64,000 nt of DNA from Microbacterium pumilum (GTDB lineage Bacteria > Actinomycetota > Actinomycetes > Actinomycetales > Microbacteriaceae): contig NZ_BAAAOH010000001.1 in assembly GCF_039530225.1 (NCBI RefSeq), positions 3,658,001-3,722,000 on the forward strand, in the 5' to 3' direction. Positions 34,530 through 44,425 of this stretch are shown in pieces (position 1 is the stretch's first letter; the number at the start of each line of letters is the position of its first letter). The translations under genes were made by a program, and so were the position numbers. The notes below the pieces were generated by a model. The model was not told the DNA's origin. It did no database searches and saw only the letters and a program-made list of their open reading frames with translations.

Positions 34530-36185
34530 ATGGCTGACGGTCCCCTCATCGTGCAGAGCGACCGGACGGTGCTGCTCGAAGTCGCCCATCCGGATGCGGA
34601 GAGCGCGAGACACGAGCTCGCCATCTTCGCCGAGCTCGAACGTGCGCCCGAGCACATCCACACGTACCGCATCACCCGGCTGGGCCTGTGGAACGCACGG
34701 GCCGCCGGCCATGACGCCGACGACATGCTTGCGACGCTCGACCGATGGACCCGGTTCCCGGTGCCGCCATCGGTCTCGATCGACATCCGCGAGACCGTCG
34801 GGCGCTATGGGCGTCTGGTGATCGAGCGCGATTCGGTCGCCGGGCATGGTGACGGCGTTCTCGTGCTGCGATCGACGGATGCCGCGGTTCTCGCCGAGGT
34901 GTCGAAGAACAAGCGCATCCAGCCGCTGCTCGTGGGCCAGCCCTCCCCCGGCACGTACGTGGTCGACGCCTGGGCCCGTGGCCACATCAAGCAGGAGCTG
35001 CTCAAGATCGGCTGGCCCGCAGAGGATCGCGCGGGGTACACGCCGGGGACGCCGCATCCGATCGAGCTCGACGAGTCGGAATGGCAGCTGCGGCCCTACC
35101 AGCGCCAGGCGGTGGACATCTTCACCGAGGGCGGCTCCGGGGTCGTGGTGCTGCCGTGCGGCGCGGGGAAGACGCTCGTCGGCGCGGGCGCCATGGCTGA
35201 GACGAAGACCACCACGCTCATCCTCGTCACCAACACCGTGAGCGCCCGTCAGTGGCGCGATGAACTGCTGAAGCGCACGTCTCTCACCGCCGAAGAGATC
35301 GGCGAGTACTCGGGCCAGATGAAAGAGATCAAGCCCGTCACGATCGCGACCTACCAGATCCTCACAGCGAAGCGGAAAGGCCAGTACGCCCACCTCGCAC
35401 TCCTGGACGCCCTGGACTGGGGTCTCATCGTCTACGACGAAGTGCACCTGCTGCCGGCACCGGTGTTCAAGCTGACCGCCGATCTCCAGGCGCGGCGGCG
35501 ACTCGGTCTGACGGCCACGCTCGTGCGCGAGGACGGCCGCGAGGGCGACGTCTTCAGCCTGATCGGACCCAAGCGCTTCGACGCGCCGTGGAAGGAGATC
35601 GAGGCCCAGGGCTTCATCTCGCCCGCCGTCTGTTACGAGGTGCGGGTCGATCTCCCGGCCGGCGACCGGCTGGAGTACGCCGCCGCGGCCGACGACGAGC
35701 GCTACCGCCTCGCGGCGACCGCACCCGCGAAGATCGGGGTCGTGCGACAGCTCGTCGAACGCCACAGGGGCGAGCGGATCCTGGTGATCGGGCAGTATCT
35801 CGACCAGATCGATGTGCTCGCCGAGGCGCTCGACGCGCCGAAGATCACGGGCGCGACGCCCGTCGACGAGCGCGAGGTGCTGTACCAGGCCTTCCGGGTG
35901 GGCGAGATCTCTCTGCTCGTGGTGTCGAAGGTCGCGAACTTCTCGATCGATCTGCCCGAGGCATCCGTCGCCATTCAGGTGTCGGGGTCGTTCGGCTCGC
36001 GGCAAGAAGAGGCGCAGCGTCTCGGACGCCTGCTGCGGCCGAAGGAATCCGGCAACACTGCGAGCTTCTACACCTTGATTGCGCGCGACACGGTGGATCA
36101 GGATTTCGCCCAGAACCGTCAGCGATTCCTCGCCGAGCAGGGCTACAGCTACACGATCCTGGACGCGGACGGGATCGCGGCCTGA
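34530..36185 (+). CDS. XPB-type superfamily 2 DNA helicase
   Basis: The 551-residue protein is a bacterial XPB/Ssl2 homologue. It has an N-terminal damage-recognition-like domain (1-170), then Walker A PCGAGKTLVG near 209, DEVH Walker B near 305, the XPB RED motif in TLVREDGRE near 331 and motif VI EEAQRLGRLLRPK near 495. Such helicases unwind DNA with 3'-5' polarity. A -10 TAGGAT (34516-34521) lies 8 nt before the ATG, suggesting a leaderless or near-leaderless mRNA. It follows the helicase-associated gene and converges on the oxidoreductase. Confidence 0.95.
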   Translation: MADGPLIVQSDRTVLLEVAHPDAESARHELAIFAELERAPEHIHTYRITRLGLWNARAAGHDADDMLATLDRWTRFPVPPSVSIDIRETVGRYGRLVIERDSVAGHGDGVLVLRSTDAAVLAEVSKNKRIQPLLVGQPSPGTYVVDAWARGHIKQELLKIGWPAEDRAGYTPGTPHPIELDESEWQLRPYQRQAVDIFTEGGSGVVVLPCGAGKTLVGAGAMAETKTTTLILVTNTVSARQWRDELLKRTSLTAEEIGEYSGQMKEIKPVTIATYQILTAKRKGQYAHLALLDALDWGLIVYDEVHLLPAPVFKLTADLQARRRLGLTATLVREDGREGDVFSLIGPKRFDAPWKEIEAQGFISPAVCYEVRVDLPAGDRLEYAAAADDERYRLAATAPAKIGVVRQLVERHRGERILVIGQYLDQIDVLAEALDAPKITGATPVDEREVLYQAFRVGEISLLVVSKVANFSIDLPEASVAIQVSGSFGSRQEEAQRLGRLLRPKESGNTASFYTLIARDTVDQDFAQNRQRFLAEQGYSYTILDADGIAA

Positions 36186-36235
36186 TCAACCCGGCTTCCG
36201 CGAGCAGGCTCGCCGGTTCGCCCGACCCTGACGAG

Positions 36236-37453
36236 TCATCGGAGCAGACTGTCCACCGGGACGTCGGTGTCGGTGAGGGCGCCCCCGTCGACGCGGTCAC
36301 CGGTTCGAATGAGTTCTTTGATGGCTTTCTGAACGCCCCCCACGTTCACATTCATCCCGCCGACGACTCGGCCATCGTCGACCCACCATGCGATGAATTC
36401 CCGCCCCTCGACATCACCGCGGATCAGCAGCTCGGCATCCTTCATGAGCGGCGGATAGCCCGACAGCTCCATGCCCAGATCGAACTGATCCGTGTAGAAG
36501 TAGGGGATCCCGTCGTGCACCGCGTCGGCGCCCATCATCACGCGAGCCGCGACGGCACCCGCTCTGCGCGCGTTGTCCCAGTGCTCGCTGCGCAGGTGCC
36601 GCTGGATGACGGGATGGTAGGCGTTCGCCGCATCTCCCGCTGCGTAGACGTCCGGCGCACTCGTGCGCAGTGAGGCATCGGTGAGGATGCCGTTGTCGAG
36701 AGTGATTCCGGCCGCCTCGGCGAGTGCCGTGTTCGGCACCGCCCCCACTCCGATCAGCACGAGGTCGGCAGGCACGGTTTCGCCGTCGACGACGACGCCC
36801 GCCGCGCGACCATGACCGACGATCCGCTCCACCTGTACGCGGGTGCGCAGATCCACGCCGTTCTCGATGTGGAGGCGACGGAACACCTCACCCATCACGG
36901 GGCCCACCGCGAGCGCCAGCGGCACGGGGTCGCGCTCGAGCACGGTGACCTCATTCCCCAGCGTCCGCGCGGTCGCCGCGACCTCCATCCCGATCCACCC
37001 CGAACCGATCACGACGAGCCGCCTCCCGCCTTCACGCAGCTCGGCGGCCAGCGTGTCCGAGTCCTCGAGGCGCCGGAGCGTCTGCACACCCTGCAGGTCG
37101 TGTCCCTCGAGAGGCAGCACACGAGGTGATGCGCCCGTCGCCACGAGCACCGCGTCGTACGCGAGCATGCCTCCGTCGGTCTCGAGCCGATGCGCGACGG
37201 GGTCCAGCCGGGTCGCCGTCGTGGAGATGCGCAGCTCGATGTCGCGGTCGGCGTACCAGGGGGCGGGATGGAGGACGGCTGCATCCAGACCCTCCTCGCC
37301 CGCCAGATAGCCCTTCGACAGCGGTGGGCGCTGATATGGCGGATGCGGCTCAGCGGCCACGATCGTCACATCGCCGGCGAAACCGTCCTTGCGCAGCGTC
37401 TCGGCGGCTTTTCCGGCGGCCACTCCCCCGCCGACGATCACGATGTGCGACAC
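36236..37453 (-). CDS. FAD-dependent ferredoxin-reductase-type oxidoreductase
   Basis: The 405-residue protein has two Rossmann motifs, IVIVGGGVAAGKAAE for FAD at residues 3-17 and VVIGSGWIGMEVAATARTLG for NAD(P)H near 150, plus TSAPDVYAAGDAA near 280. A C-terminal reductase domain follows. It resembles ferredoxin or rubredoxin reductases of oxygenase systems. The GTG at 37453 is chosen because a GAGGAGG ribosome-binding site lies just before it and the FAD motif follows at once; an upstream in-frame ATG would add an unrelated stretch. It is divergent from a SufR-like regulator that may control it. Confidence 0.9.
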   Translation of the reverse strand: MSHIVIVGGGVAAGKAAETLRKDGFAGDVTIVAAEPHPPYQRPPLSKGYLAGEEGLDAAVLHPAPWYADRDIELRISTTATRLDPVAHRLETDGGMLAYDAVLVATGASPRVLPLEGHDLQGVQTLRRLEDSDTLAAELREGGRRLVVIGSGWIGMEVAATARTLGNEVTVLERDPVPLALAVGPVMGEVFRRLHIENGVDLRTRVQVERIVGHGRAAGVVVDGETVPADLVLIGVGAVPNTALAEAAGITLDNGILTDASLRTSAPDVYAAGDAANAYHPVIQRHLRSEHWDNARRAGAVAARVMMGADAVHDGIPYFYTDQFDLGMELSGYPPLMKDAELLIRGDVEGREFIAWWVDDGRVVGGMNVNVGGVQKAIKELIRTGDRVDGGALTDTDVPVDSLLR

Positions 37454-37527
37454 GGCTCCTCCTCGATGGATCCGCCACTCCCACCCGATGCGCGCGGAGG
37501 GTGGCACCCCTTGCTGTGGGTGCTCCG

Positions 37528-37580
37528 ACGATAGATCCGGCGGTCTCTTTTGTCAAGATCCGTCGTTTTAGAGATATGCT
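37528..37580. promoter_or_regulatory. Overlapping divergent promoters of oxidoreductase and SufR-like gene
   Basis: Minus strand: TTGACA (37551-37556), 17 bp, TATCGT (37528-37533) toward the oxidoreductase. Plus strand: TTGTCA (37550-37555), 19 bp, TATGCT (37575-37580), then 6 nt to the regulator ATG. The two -35 boxes share five bases, so one bound regulator could control both. Direct repeats GATCCGkCG flank the -35 boxes. Confidence 0.75.
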
Positions 37581-37586
37581 CGCCAC

Positions 37587-38264
37587 ATGGAATCGATCGC
37601 CGTCAACCGCGTGGAAGCCGTCGGCGTATTGAGCGACCCGCTTCGGGGTGCGCTCTACCGTCTGGTCGCGGCATCCGATCACCCCGTCTCCCGCGATGAG
37701 GCGGCACAGGCCACGGGCGTGCCGCGGAGCACGGCGGCGTTCCACCTCGAACGCCTGGTCGAGGTGGCCCTCCTGACCGTCGAGCACCGGCGACTGAGTG
37801 GACGTTCCGGGCCCGGAGCAGGCAGACCCACGAAGCTGTACCGCGCGTCGCAGGTCGACGTCATGGGGAGCGTTCCGGAGCGACACTACGAATTCGCCGG
37901 CGAGCTCCTGGCGGCATCCATCGAGCGCGCCGAGCGCGATGGCATCACCGCGCGCGAAGCTCTCGGCGCGGAGGCCTACGAACGGGGGCTCGCCCTTGGC
38001 CATGCGGGCGGGACCCTCGAAGACGCCCTCGTCGCGTGCGGATACGCCCCGGCCGAAGACGGCGGGAGCGCGATCACTCTCGAGAACTGCCCTTTCCACG
38101 CCTTGGCCGCGCGTCACACCCCACTCGTCTGCGGTGCGAACCTCGCTCTCCTGCAGGGCGTGGTGGACGCGACCGGCGATGAGCGGATCCCCACGCTCGA
38201 GCCTTCCGAGAGACGGTGCTGCGTCGTGGTGCGTCCACCGGCACGGGCCGGCTCGCCGGCCTGA
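37587..38264 (+). CDS. SufR-like winged-helix regulator with three conserved cysteines
   Basis: The 225-residue protein has an N-terminal winged helix (VLSDPLRGALYRLVAASDHPVS, TGVPRSTAAFHLERLVE) and a C-terminal domain with cysteines at 168 (NCPFHALA), 182 (LVCGANL) and 211-212 (RCC). The spacing of 14 and 29 residues is nearly that of the cluster ligands of cyanobacterial SufR (Cys164, Cys177, Cys205, from memory). An iron-sulfur or redox sensor is therefore likely. It is not in a suf locus; it lies divergent from the FAD oxidoreductase. A -10 TATGCT 6 nt before the ATG indicates a leaderless mRNA. Confidence 0.82.
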   Translation: MESIAVNRVEAVGVLSDPLRGALYRLVAASDHPVSRDEAAQATGVPRSTAAFHLERLVEVALLTVEHRRLSGRSGPGAGRPTKLYRASQVDVMGSVPERHYEFAGELLAASIERAERDGITAREALGAEAYERGLALGHAGGTLEDALVACGYAPAEDGGSAITLENCPFHALAARHTPLVCGANLALLQGVVDATGDERIPTLEPSERRCCVVVRPPARAGSPA

Positions 38265-38311
38265 GTCCGGCCGCTCCGCCGGATATCCAGCGCGGTGATG
38301 GGATACCTCGC

Positions 38312-38317
38312 CATAAT
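38312..38317 (+). promoter_or_regulatory. -10 box of leaderless response-regulator gene
   Basis: CATAAT lies 6 nt before the ATG at 38324 and no ribosome-binding site is present, so transcription probably starts at the start codon. Confidence 0.7.
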
Positions 38318-38323
38318 GGCACC

Positions 38324-39016
38324 ATGACCGCACCTCGCATCCTCGTCGTCGACGACGAGCCGAACATCCGCGACCTGCTCATCACGAGCCTCCGATTTGC
38401 AGGATTCCAGGTCAAAGCAGTGTCGAACGGCGCTCAGACGATCTCGGCAGTCCTCGAGGAGGAGCCGGACCTGATCATCCTCGACGTCATGCTCCCCGAC
38501 ATGAACGGGTTCAGCGTCACCAAGCGGCTGCGCGGTGCCGGATACACCGCGCCGATCCTCTTCCTCACCGCCAAAGACGAGACCGAGGACAAGATCACAG
38601 GCCTCAACGCCGGCGGCGACGACTACGTCACGAAGCCGTTCAGCCTCGACGAGATCGTCGCCCGCATTCAGGCGATTCTGCGGCGCACCATGCAAGCCGA
38701 CGAAGAGTCGATGATCCGCGCCGGTGAACTCTCGATGGACCAGGACACGCACGACGTGCTCGTGGGCCATGTCTCGATCGACCTGAGCCCCACCGAGTTC
38801 AAGCTGCTGCGCTACCTCATGCTGAACCCCAACCGCGTGCTGTCGAAGGCCCAGATCCTCGACCACGTGTGGGAGTACGACTTCAACGGAGACGCCGGAA
38901 TCGTCGAGAGCTACATCTCGTACCTGCGCCGCAAGATCGATCCGCACTCCTCCGAGCCGCTCATCCAGACCAAGCGCGGCTTCGGCTACATGCTCAAAGC
39001 GGGCAAGACCGCCTGA
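38324..39016 (+). CDS. OmpR-family response regulator
   Basis: The 230-residue regulator has receiver residues Asp10, Asp11 and phospho-acceptor Asp54 (LIILDVMLPDMNG), Lys near 103 (VTKPFSLDE) and a C-terminal winged helix (LSPTEFKLLRYLMLNPNRVLSK, KRGFGYML). It resembles the TcrA/PhoP-like regulators of actinobacteria. The ATG at 38324 is supported by the leaderless -10 box and by the normal receiver start TAPRILVVDDE. The kinase gene follows 26 bp later. Confidence 0.94.
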   Translation: MTAPRILVVDDEPNIRDLLITSLRFAGFQVKAVSNGAQTISAVLEEEPDLIILDVMLPDMNGFSVTKRLRGAGYTAPILFLTAKDETEDKITGLNAGGDDYVTKPFSLDEIVARIQAILRRTMQADEESMIRAGELSMDQDTHDVLVGHVSIDLSPTEFKLLRYLMLNPNRVLSKAQILDHVWEYDFNGDAGIVESYISYLRRKIDPHSSEPLIQTKRGFGYMLKAGKTA

Positions 39017-39042
39017 GCGGCGGCCGATCCGAGGGGGCTGCT

Positions 39043-40809
39043 CTGGCGAAGAAGACGGATGCGGTCACCGGCTGGTGGCGCGGCATCAGCCTGCGCGCCA
39101 AGGTCACGGGTGTCACCGTCACCCTGCTGGCCGTTGGGCTCATCGCCGCGGGGCTCGGCACGGCGGTGTTCCTTCGCAACGCGCTGATCGCGAGCGTCGA
39201 TGCCCAGCTCGTTCAGCTGGTGGGCACGGATGTGACAACCCCGCTCTTCACGGTGAGAGTCGTCGACGGTCAGGCTTACTTCATCCCGGACAGCACCGCC
39301 GCGCCCACGAGCTACTTCGTCGCCGTGTACAGCCCCGACGGGGCTCTGCTGGCGAGCGCCGGTGGAAGCGGAGCCCCCGACCCGATCTTCCCCGAGAGCA
39401 AGACCGTCGAGAACACGGTGACACAGGGAACGTCGCCGTTCCCGATTCCGAGCTCCGCGGGAGGTGCGCCCTACCATGCGAGCATCGACCTGATCGAGGT
39501 CGCCGGTGTGAGGGACAACTACACGCAGCTCGTGGCCCTCCCCCTGGCTCCTACGAATCAGGTCGTGGCGCAGTACATCGGCATCTACAGCCTGCTCGCA
39601 CTCGTCATCCTGATCGGCAGCGCATTCCTCACCCGCTGGCTGGTCACCCTCACGTTCCGAAGCCTCGGGCAGGTCGAGTCGACCGCCATGACGATCGCCG
39701 CCGGCGACTTCAGCCAGCGCATGACCGACATCGAGCCGATGAAGACCGAGGTCGGGCGTCTCAAGCGGGCGATCAACGCCATGCTCGACCGCGTCGACGC
39801 CGCCCTCTCGCAGCGGGACGCCACCGTCCGCCAGATGCGCCGTTTCATCGGCGACGCCAGCCATGAGCTGCGCACCCCTCTCGTGACGGTGCGCGGCTAT
39901 GCCGAGCTCTACCGGATGGGCGCGATCAGCGGCGACGACAACATCCACCAGGCGATGGACCGCATCGAGAAGGAGGCCATCCGGATGGGCCTCCTTGTGG
40001 AGGACCTGCTCGCCCTCGCGCGTTTGGACGAGCGGCGGGATGTCGTGATCGGTCCTGTCGATCTGCGGCCGGTGGCACGGGATGCCGCGCTCGATGTGCG
40101 CGCCGCATCCCCCCTGCGTCAGGTCACCGTCATCGACACGACGCTCGAAGACGACGAACCCGCTCCCGTCCCATCCCCCCCGGCCGAGCCGCCGGGAAAG
40201 CGGCGCGCACCGTCGGCGCCCTCGGCGATCGCCCGCGCCGGAGGCGCCACCCTCTCGCTGCTGCGCCGTCGGCCGCGCCCGGTGTCGGCCAGCGACGTGA
40301 CAGGGGCGAACGAGTTCCCTCGGCTGACGCCTGTCGAGCTCGGCGAGCAGGAGGGCTTCGCCACCGGGCTCGCGGCGCCGATCGTGCACGGCGACGAAAA
40401 CCGGATCCGGCAGGTGGTCGCCAACCTCCTCGGCAACGCGCGACGCTTCACATCGGAGGACTCCCCCATCGAGCTGCGGGTCGGCGTCGACTTCGGAACG
40501 CGGATGGGGTGGATCGAGGTCGTCGACCACGGCGAGGGCATCCCCGACCCGATCAAGGAGAAGATCTTCCAGCGTTTCTGGCGAGCCGACACGTCGCGCG
40601 CCCGCGAGACCGGCGGCACCGGCCTCGGGCTGTCGATCGTCCTGTCGATCATCGAGGCCCTGCACGGCTCGGTGGCCGTCCTCGACACTCCGGGCGGTGG
40701 CGCGACGTTCCGAGTCGGCTTCCCCCTCGTCGACGAACGGGATGCCGCCGAGCACCTGCATCTCGAGACCCAGCCGATCGAGCGCCTGACGCTCAGCGAC
40801 GGCGACTGA
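39043..40809 (+). CDS. Sensor histidine kinase, probable CTG start
   Basis: The protein of about 588 residues has two membrane helices (about 22-45 and 181-204) around a 135-residue extracytoplasmic sensor, a HAMP linker, HisKA with GDASHELRTPLVTVRGY (His near 273) and HATPase with LLGNARRFTSED, DHGEGIPDP and GGTGLGLSIVLS. A Pro/Ala-rich cytoplasmic segment (about 370-410) is unusual. No ATG, GTG or TTG exists in frame between the upstream stop and the first helix. The CTG at 39043 has a perfect GAGGGGG ribosome-binding site 6 nt upstream and is the best start. It pairs with the regulator at 38324-39016. Confidence 0.88.
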   Translation: MAKKTDAVTGWWRGISLRAKVTGVTVTLLAVGLIAAGLGTAVFLRNALIASVDAQLVQLVGTDVTTPLFTVRVVDGQAYFIPDSTAAPTSYFVAVYSPDGALLASAGGSGAPDPIFPESKTVENTVTQGTSPFPIPSSAGGAPYHASIDLIEVAGVRDNYTQLVALPLAPTNQVVAQYIGIYSLLALVILIGSAFLTRWLVTLTFRSLGQVESTAMTIAAGDFSQRMTDIEPMKTEVGRLKRAINAMLDRVDAALSQRDATVRQMRRFIGDASHELRTPLVTVRGYAELYRMGAISGDDNIHQAMDRIEKEAIRMGLLVEDLLALARLDERRDVVIGPVDLRPVARDAALDVRAASPLRQVTVIDTTLEDDEPAPVPSPPAEPPGKRRAPSAPSAIARAGGATLSLLRRRPRPVSASDVTGANEFPRLTPVELGEQEGFATGLAAPIVHGDENRIRQVVANLLGNARRFTSEDSPIELRVGVDFGTRMGWIEVVDHGEGIPDPIKEKIFQRFWRADTSRARETGGTGLGLSIVLSIIEALHGSVAVLDTPGGGATFRVGFPLVDERDAAEHLHLETQPIERLTLSDGD

Positions 40810-40962
40810 CACCACCCAGTTCACCTCTCCTCCCCAGCCCGTCCCGCCGTGGAGGTCTACACCGTGGACGACGGATGCCGCGGCACCGAGCAGCACCGCA
40901 TCTAGCGTTTCGGAACAGCGGGTCAGGCATCCGGCCGCCCGACTGACTCGAAGGAGCCTCCC

Positions 40963-41250
40963 TTGGCCGTCTACTCCGTCGACAGCGACGCCGTCCTCGC
41001 CACCACCGCCGCAGTCCGCGGCACCATCGATCGCCTGCAGAACGAGACCAACGCGATGATGAGCCACCTCTCACAGCTGCAGGCGTCCTGGACCGGATCG
41101 GCGTCGGTGGCGTTCCAGAGCATCGTGGATCAGTGGCGTGCGACGCAGCGCCAGGTCGAAGACTCGCTCGCCGGCATCAACACGGCGCTCGGCGTGGCAG
41201 GGCGTCAGTACGCCGAGGCCGAGCTGGCGACCGCGAACCTCTTCCGCTGA
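40963..41250 (+). CDS. WXG100-family (ESAT-6-like) protein, orphan
   Basis: The 95-residue protein has the WXG100 hairpin layout: helix, SWTGSAS turn near residues 46-52 carrying WxG, second helix. The end AELATANLFR lacks a clear YxxxD/E export signal. Such proteins are type VII secretion substrates and fold as dimers. It starts with TTG at 40963 after AAGGAG. No EccC, EccD or second Esx gene is in the window, so it is a solitary substrate or has lost its system. A terminator follows. Confidence 0.88.
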   Translation: MAVYSVDSDAVLATTAAVRGTIDRLQNETNAMMSHLSQLQASWTGSASVAFQSIVDQWRATQRQVEDSLAGINTALGVAGRQYAEAELATANLFR

Positions 41251-41262
41251 CGCTGGAAACGA

Positions 41263-41295
41263 CGGATGCCCCGACCCAAAGGGCCGGGGCATCCG
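41263..41295. terminator. Hairpin terminator between WXG100 and groEL
   Basis: CGGATGCCCCG (41263-41273) pairs with CGGGGCATCCG (41285-41295), followed by TTCTG. It lies between the convergent WXG100 and groEL genes and could serve both. The stem is identical to that at 11307-11341. Confidence 0.8.
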
Positions 41296-41314
41296 TTCTG
41301 TGCTCTATCTGGAC

Positions 41315-43035
<1,721 letters not shown>

Positions 43036-43116
43036 AAGCCGCGAGGACGCGGTGCGACACGGAAGGCACCGCCACCGCCCTGTGCGGACGGGTCGACCTT
43101 CCGGTTGCATGCCGGT

Positions 43117-43144
43117 CACCGCACCACGTCGGTGGGGTGCGGTG
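43117..43144 (-). terminator. Possible terminator hairpin after cspA
   Basis: CACCGCACC (43117-43125) pairs with GGTGCGGTG (43136-43144), 55 bp past the cspA stop. No U tract follows. Confidence 0.45.
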
Positions 43145-43173
43145 GCACGGGAGGGATGTCGCCCTCGGCGGGG

Positions 43174-43213
43174 CGACTCCGGCTACGACGCTGAGCGACT
43201 CAGGCTACGACGC
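43174..43213 (-). repeat. 18-bp direct repeat at the cspA 3' end
   Basis: CGACTCCGGCTACGACGC (43174-43191) and CGACTCAGGCTACGACGC (43196-43213) differ at one base. The second copy encodes the last residues and stop codon of CspA; the first is a downstream duplicate. Confidence 0.8.
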
Positions 43214-43403
43214 GAACCGATTCGGCCTGCGGGCCCTTCTGGCCGGCGCCGACCGTGAACTCGACCGTCTGGCCCTCTTCGAGGACGCGGAATCCTGACA
43301 TGTCGATGTTGGAGTAGTGGACGAAGACGTCCTGCCCATCGGCCACGGTGATGAACCCGAAACCCTTCTCGGCATTGAACCACTTGACGGTGCCCTGGGT
43401 CAT
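43200..43403 (-). CDS. cspA: Cold shock protein CspA-type
   Basis: The 67-residue protein is a classic single cold-shock domain: [18 protein letters not shown], then DVFVHYSNI, with RNP1 KGFGFI and RNP2 VFVHY. It is an RNA chaperone. The ATG at 43403 gives the exact family start, after AGGAGATTCGT. A short 18-bp repeat covers its stop codon. Confidence 0.96.
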   Translation of the reverse strand: MTQGTVKWFNAEKGFGFITVADGQDVFVHYSNIDMSGFRVLEEGQTVEFTVGAGQKGPQAESVRVVA

Positions 43404-43537
43404 ACGAATCTCCTGTTGCGGTTGAAGACAGGCTTCATCGTAGGCACGCCGCAAAGCCGCCCAAGGGCTAGGAAACCAACTGTTGACATACGTGCGCCCA
43501 AGTTTTACCGACTGGAAACACGGCGTCGCGCGGGTCG

Positions 43538-44107
43538 TCAGGGAGCGGGCGTCGGAGTCGCCCCGGCCGCCGTCCGATCCAGCCCGATGACGACGGTCAG
43601 CTGCGGTACGGCCGGGTCGGCGGGTTGATACGTGTCGCTCTGCACGACGAGCGCGCCACCGATGACGCCGGCGAGACCCGCCGCGGCAGCCTGGTCCTCC
43701 GGCGCGAGGTAATAGACGGTCGTCTCGGGGAAGTCATCCGATCCGGCTTCGCTCGCGAGCACGTTGTCGATGGGCCAGCCCGCCGCGACGACGACATCCT
43801 TCATCTGCGTCGCCAGGCCGTCCTGCGGGGTCGCGTTCAGGATGACGACCTCGTACGAGGTGTCCACCACCGGCTCGACGGTCGGCACCGGGGTCACCGT
43901 GGGCTGAGGAGTCGGGAAGAGCTCGATGCGGCCAGAGGCCAGGAGTGTGCCGAAGATCCCGAGCACGACCAGCACGATGGTCGCCACCGCCGCCCAAAGC
44001 AGCACGACCCAGGCGCGCATGCGGGGGTTCTCGGCACGGTGTGCGCCGACTCGACCCGCGTCCGGAAGGTCGTCGAAGCGATCCCGCGGGAAGGTCGTTT
44101 TCGGCAC
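43538..44107 (-). CDS. Membrane-anchored LytR C-terminal-domain protein
   Basis: The 189-residue protein has a short cytoplasmic part, one membrane helix (residues 31-55), a Pro/Thr linker ([16 protein letters not shown]) and a LytR_C domain ([43 protein letters not shown]). Such domains bind the cell envelope outside the membrane. The GTG start at 44107 lies 6 nt after a -10 TAACAT (44114-44119), so the mRNA is probably leaderless. Confidence 0.88.
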   Translation of the reverse strand: MPKTTFPRDRFDDLPDAGRVGAHRAENPRMRAWVVLLWAAVATIVLVVLGIFGTLLASGRIELFPTPQPTVTPVPTVEPVVDTSYEVVILNATPQDGLATQMKDVVVAAGWPIDNVLASEAGSDDFPETTVYYLAPEDQAAAAGLAGVIGGALVVQSDTYQPADPAVPQLTVVIGLDRTAAGATPTPAP

Positions 44108-44130
44108 CAGATGATGTTACCGGGCCGCCG

Positions 44131-44152
44131 CCCGGCGCTTTCGTGCGCCGGG
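44131..44152 (-). terminator. Hairpin between DUF3263 and LytR_C genes
   Basis: CCCGGCGC (44131-44138) pairs with GCGCCGGG (44145-44152) around a 6-nt loop. It lies 12 bp after the DUF3263 stop on the minus strand and lacks a U tract. Confidence 0.4.
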
Positions 44153-44164
44153 CCGGGGCGCCGG

Positions 44165-44416
44165 CTACCCGGCGTCGCCGGAGGCGTGGCTGAGGCGCAG
44201 CTCTCGCCGCGCGTCGCGAAGCCTGCGGAGGCGTTTCACGAGCATCGCGTCGTGCTCCTGTGCCTCCGCGGTGTCGATGAGACGCCCGAGCAGCTGGTAG
44301 TACCGGGCGGGCGACATCCCGAGGTCTGAGCGGATCGCCTCTTCCTTCGCACCCGCGTGGCGACGCCATTCGCCCTCGAAGGCGAGGATGGCGCGATCGC
44401 GATCAGTGAGGGGCAC
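44165..44416 (-). CDS. DUF3263 protein
   Basis: The 83-residue protein matches the actinobacterial DUF3263 family, with LTDRDRAILAFEGEW and LGMSPARYYQLLGRLID, which together look like a small helix-turn-helix. The family is often encoded next to LytR_C proteins, as here. The GTG at 44416 lies 6 nt after a -10 TAGCGT (44423-44428), indicating a leaderless mRNA. A DNA-binding role is inference. Confidence 0.88.
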   Translation of the reverse strand: MPLTDRDRAILAFEGEWRRHAGAKEEAIRSDLGMSPARYYQLLGRLIDTAEAQEHDAMLVKRLRRLRDARRELRLSHASGDAG

Positions 44417-44425
44417 CCGCTCACG

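Noticed and set aside
34008..36005. Minus-strand open frame of 665 codons opposite the XPB helicase
   Set aside because: The plus-strand helicase has all superfamily 2 motifs; the opposite frame has none and shows the composition of an antisense shadow.
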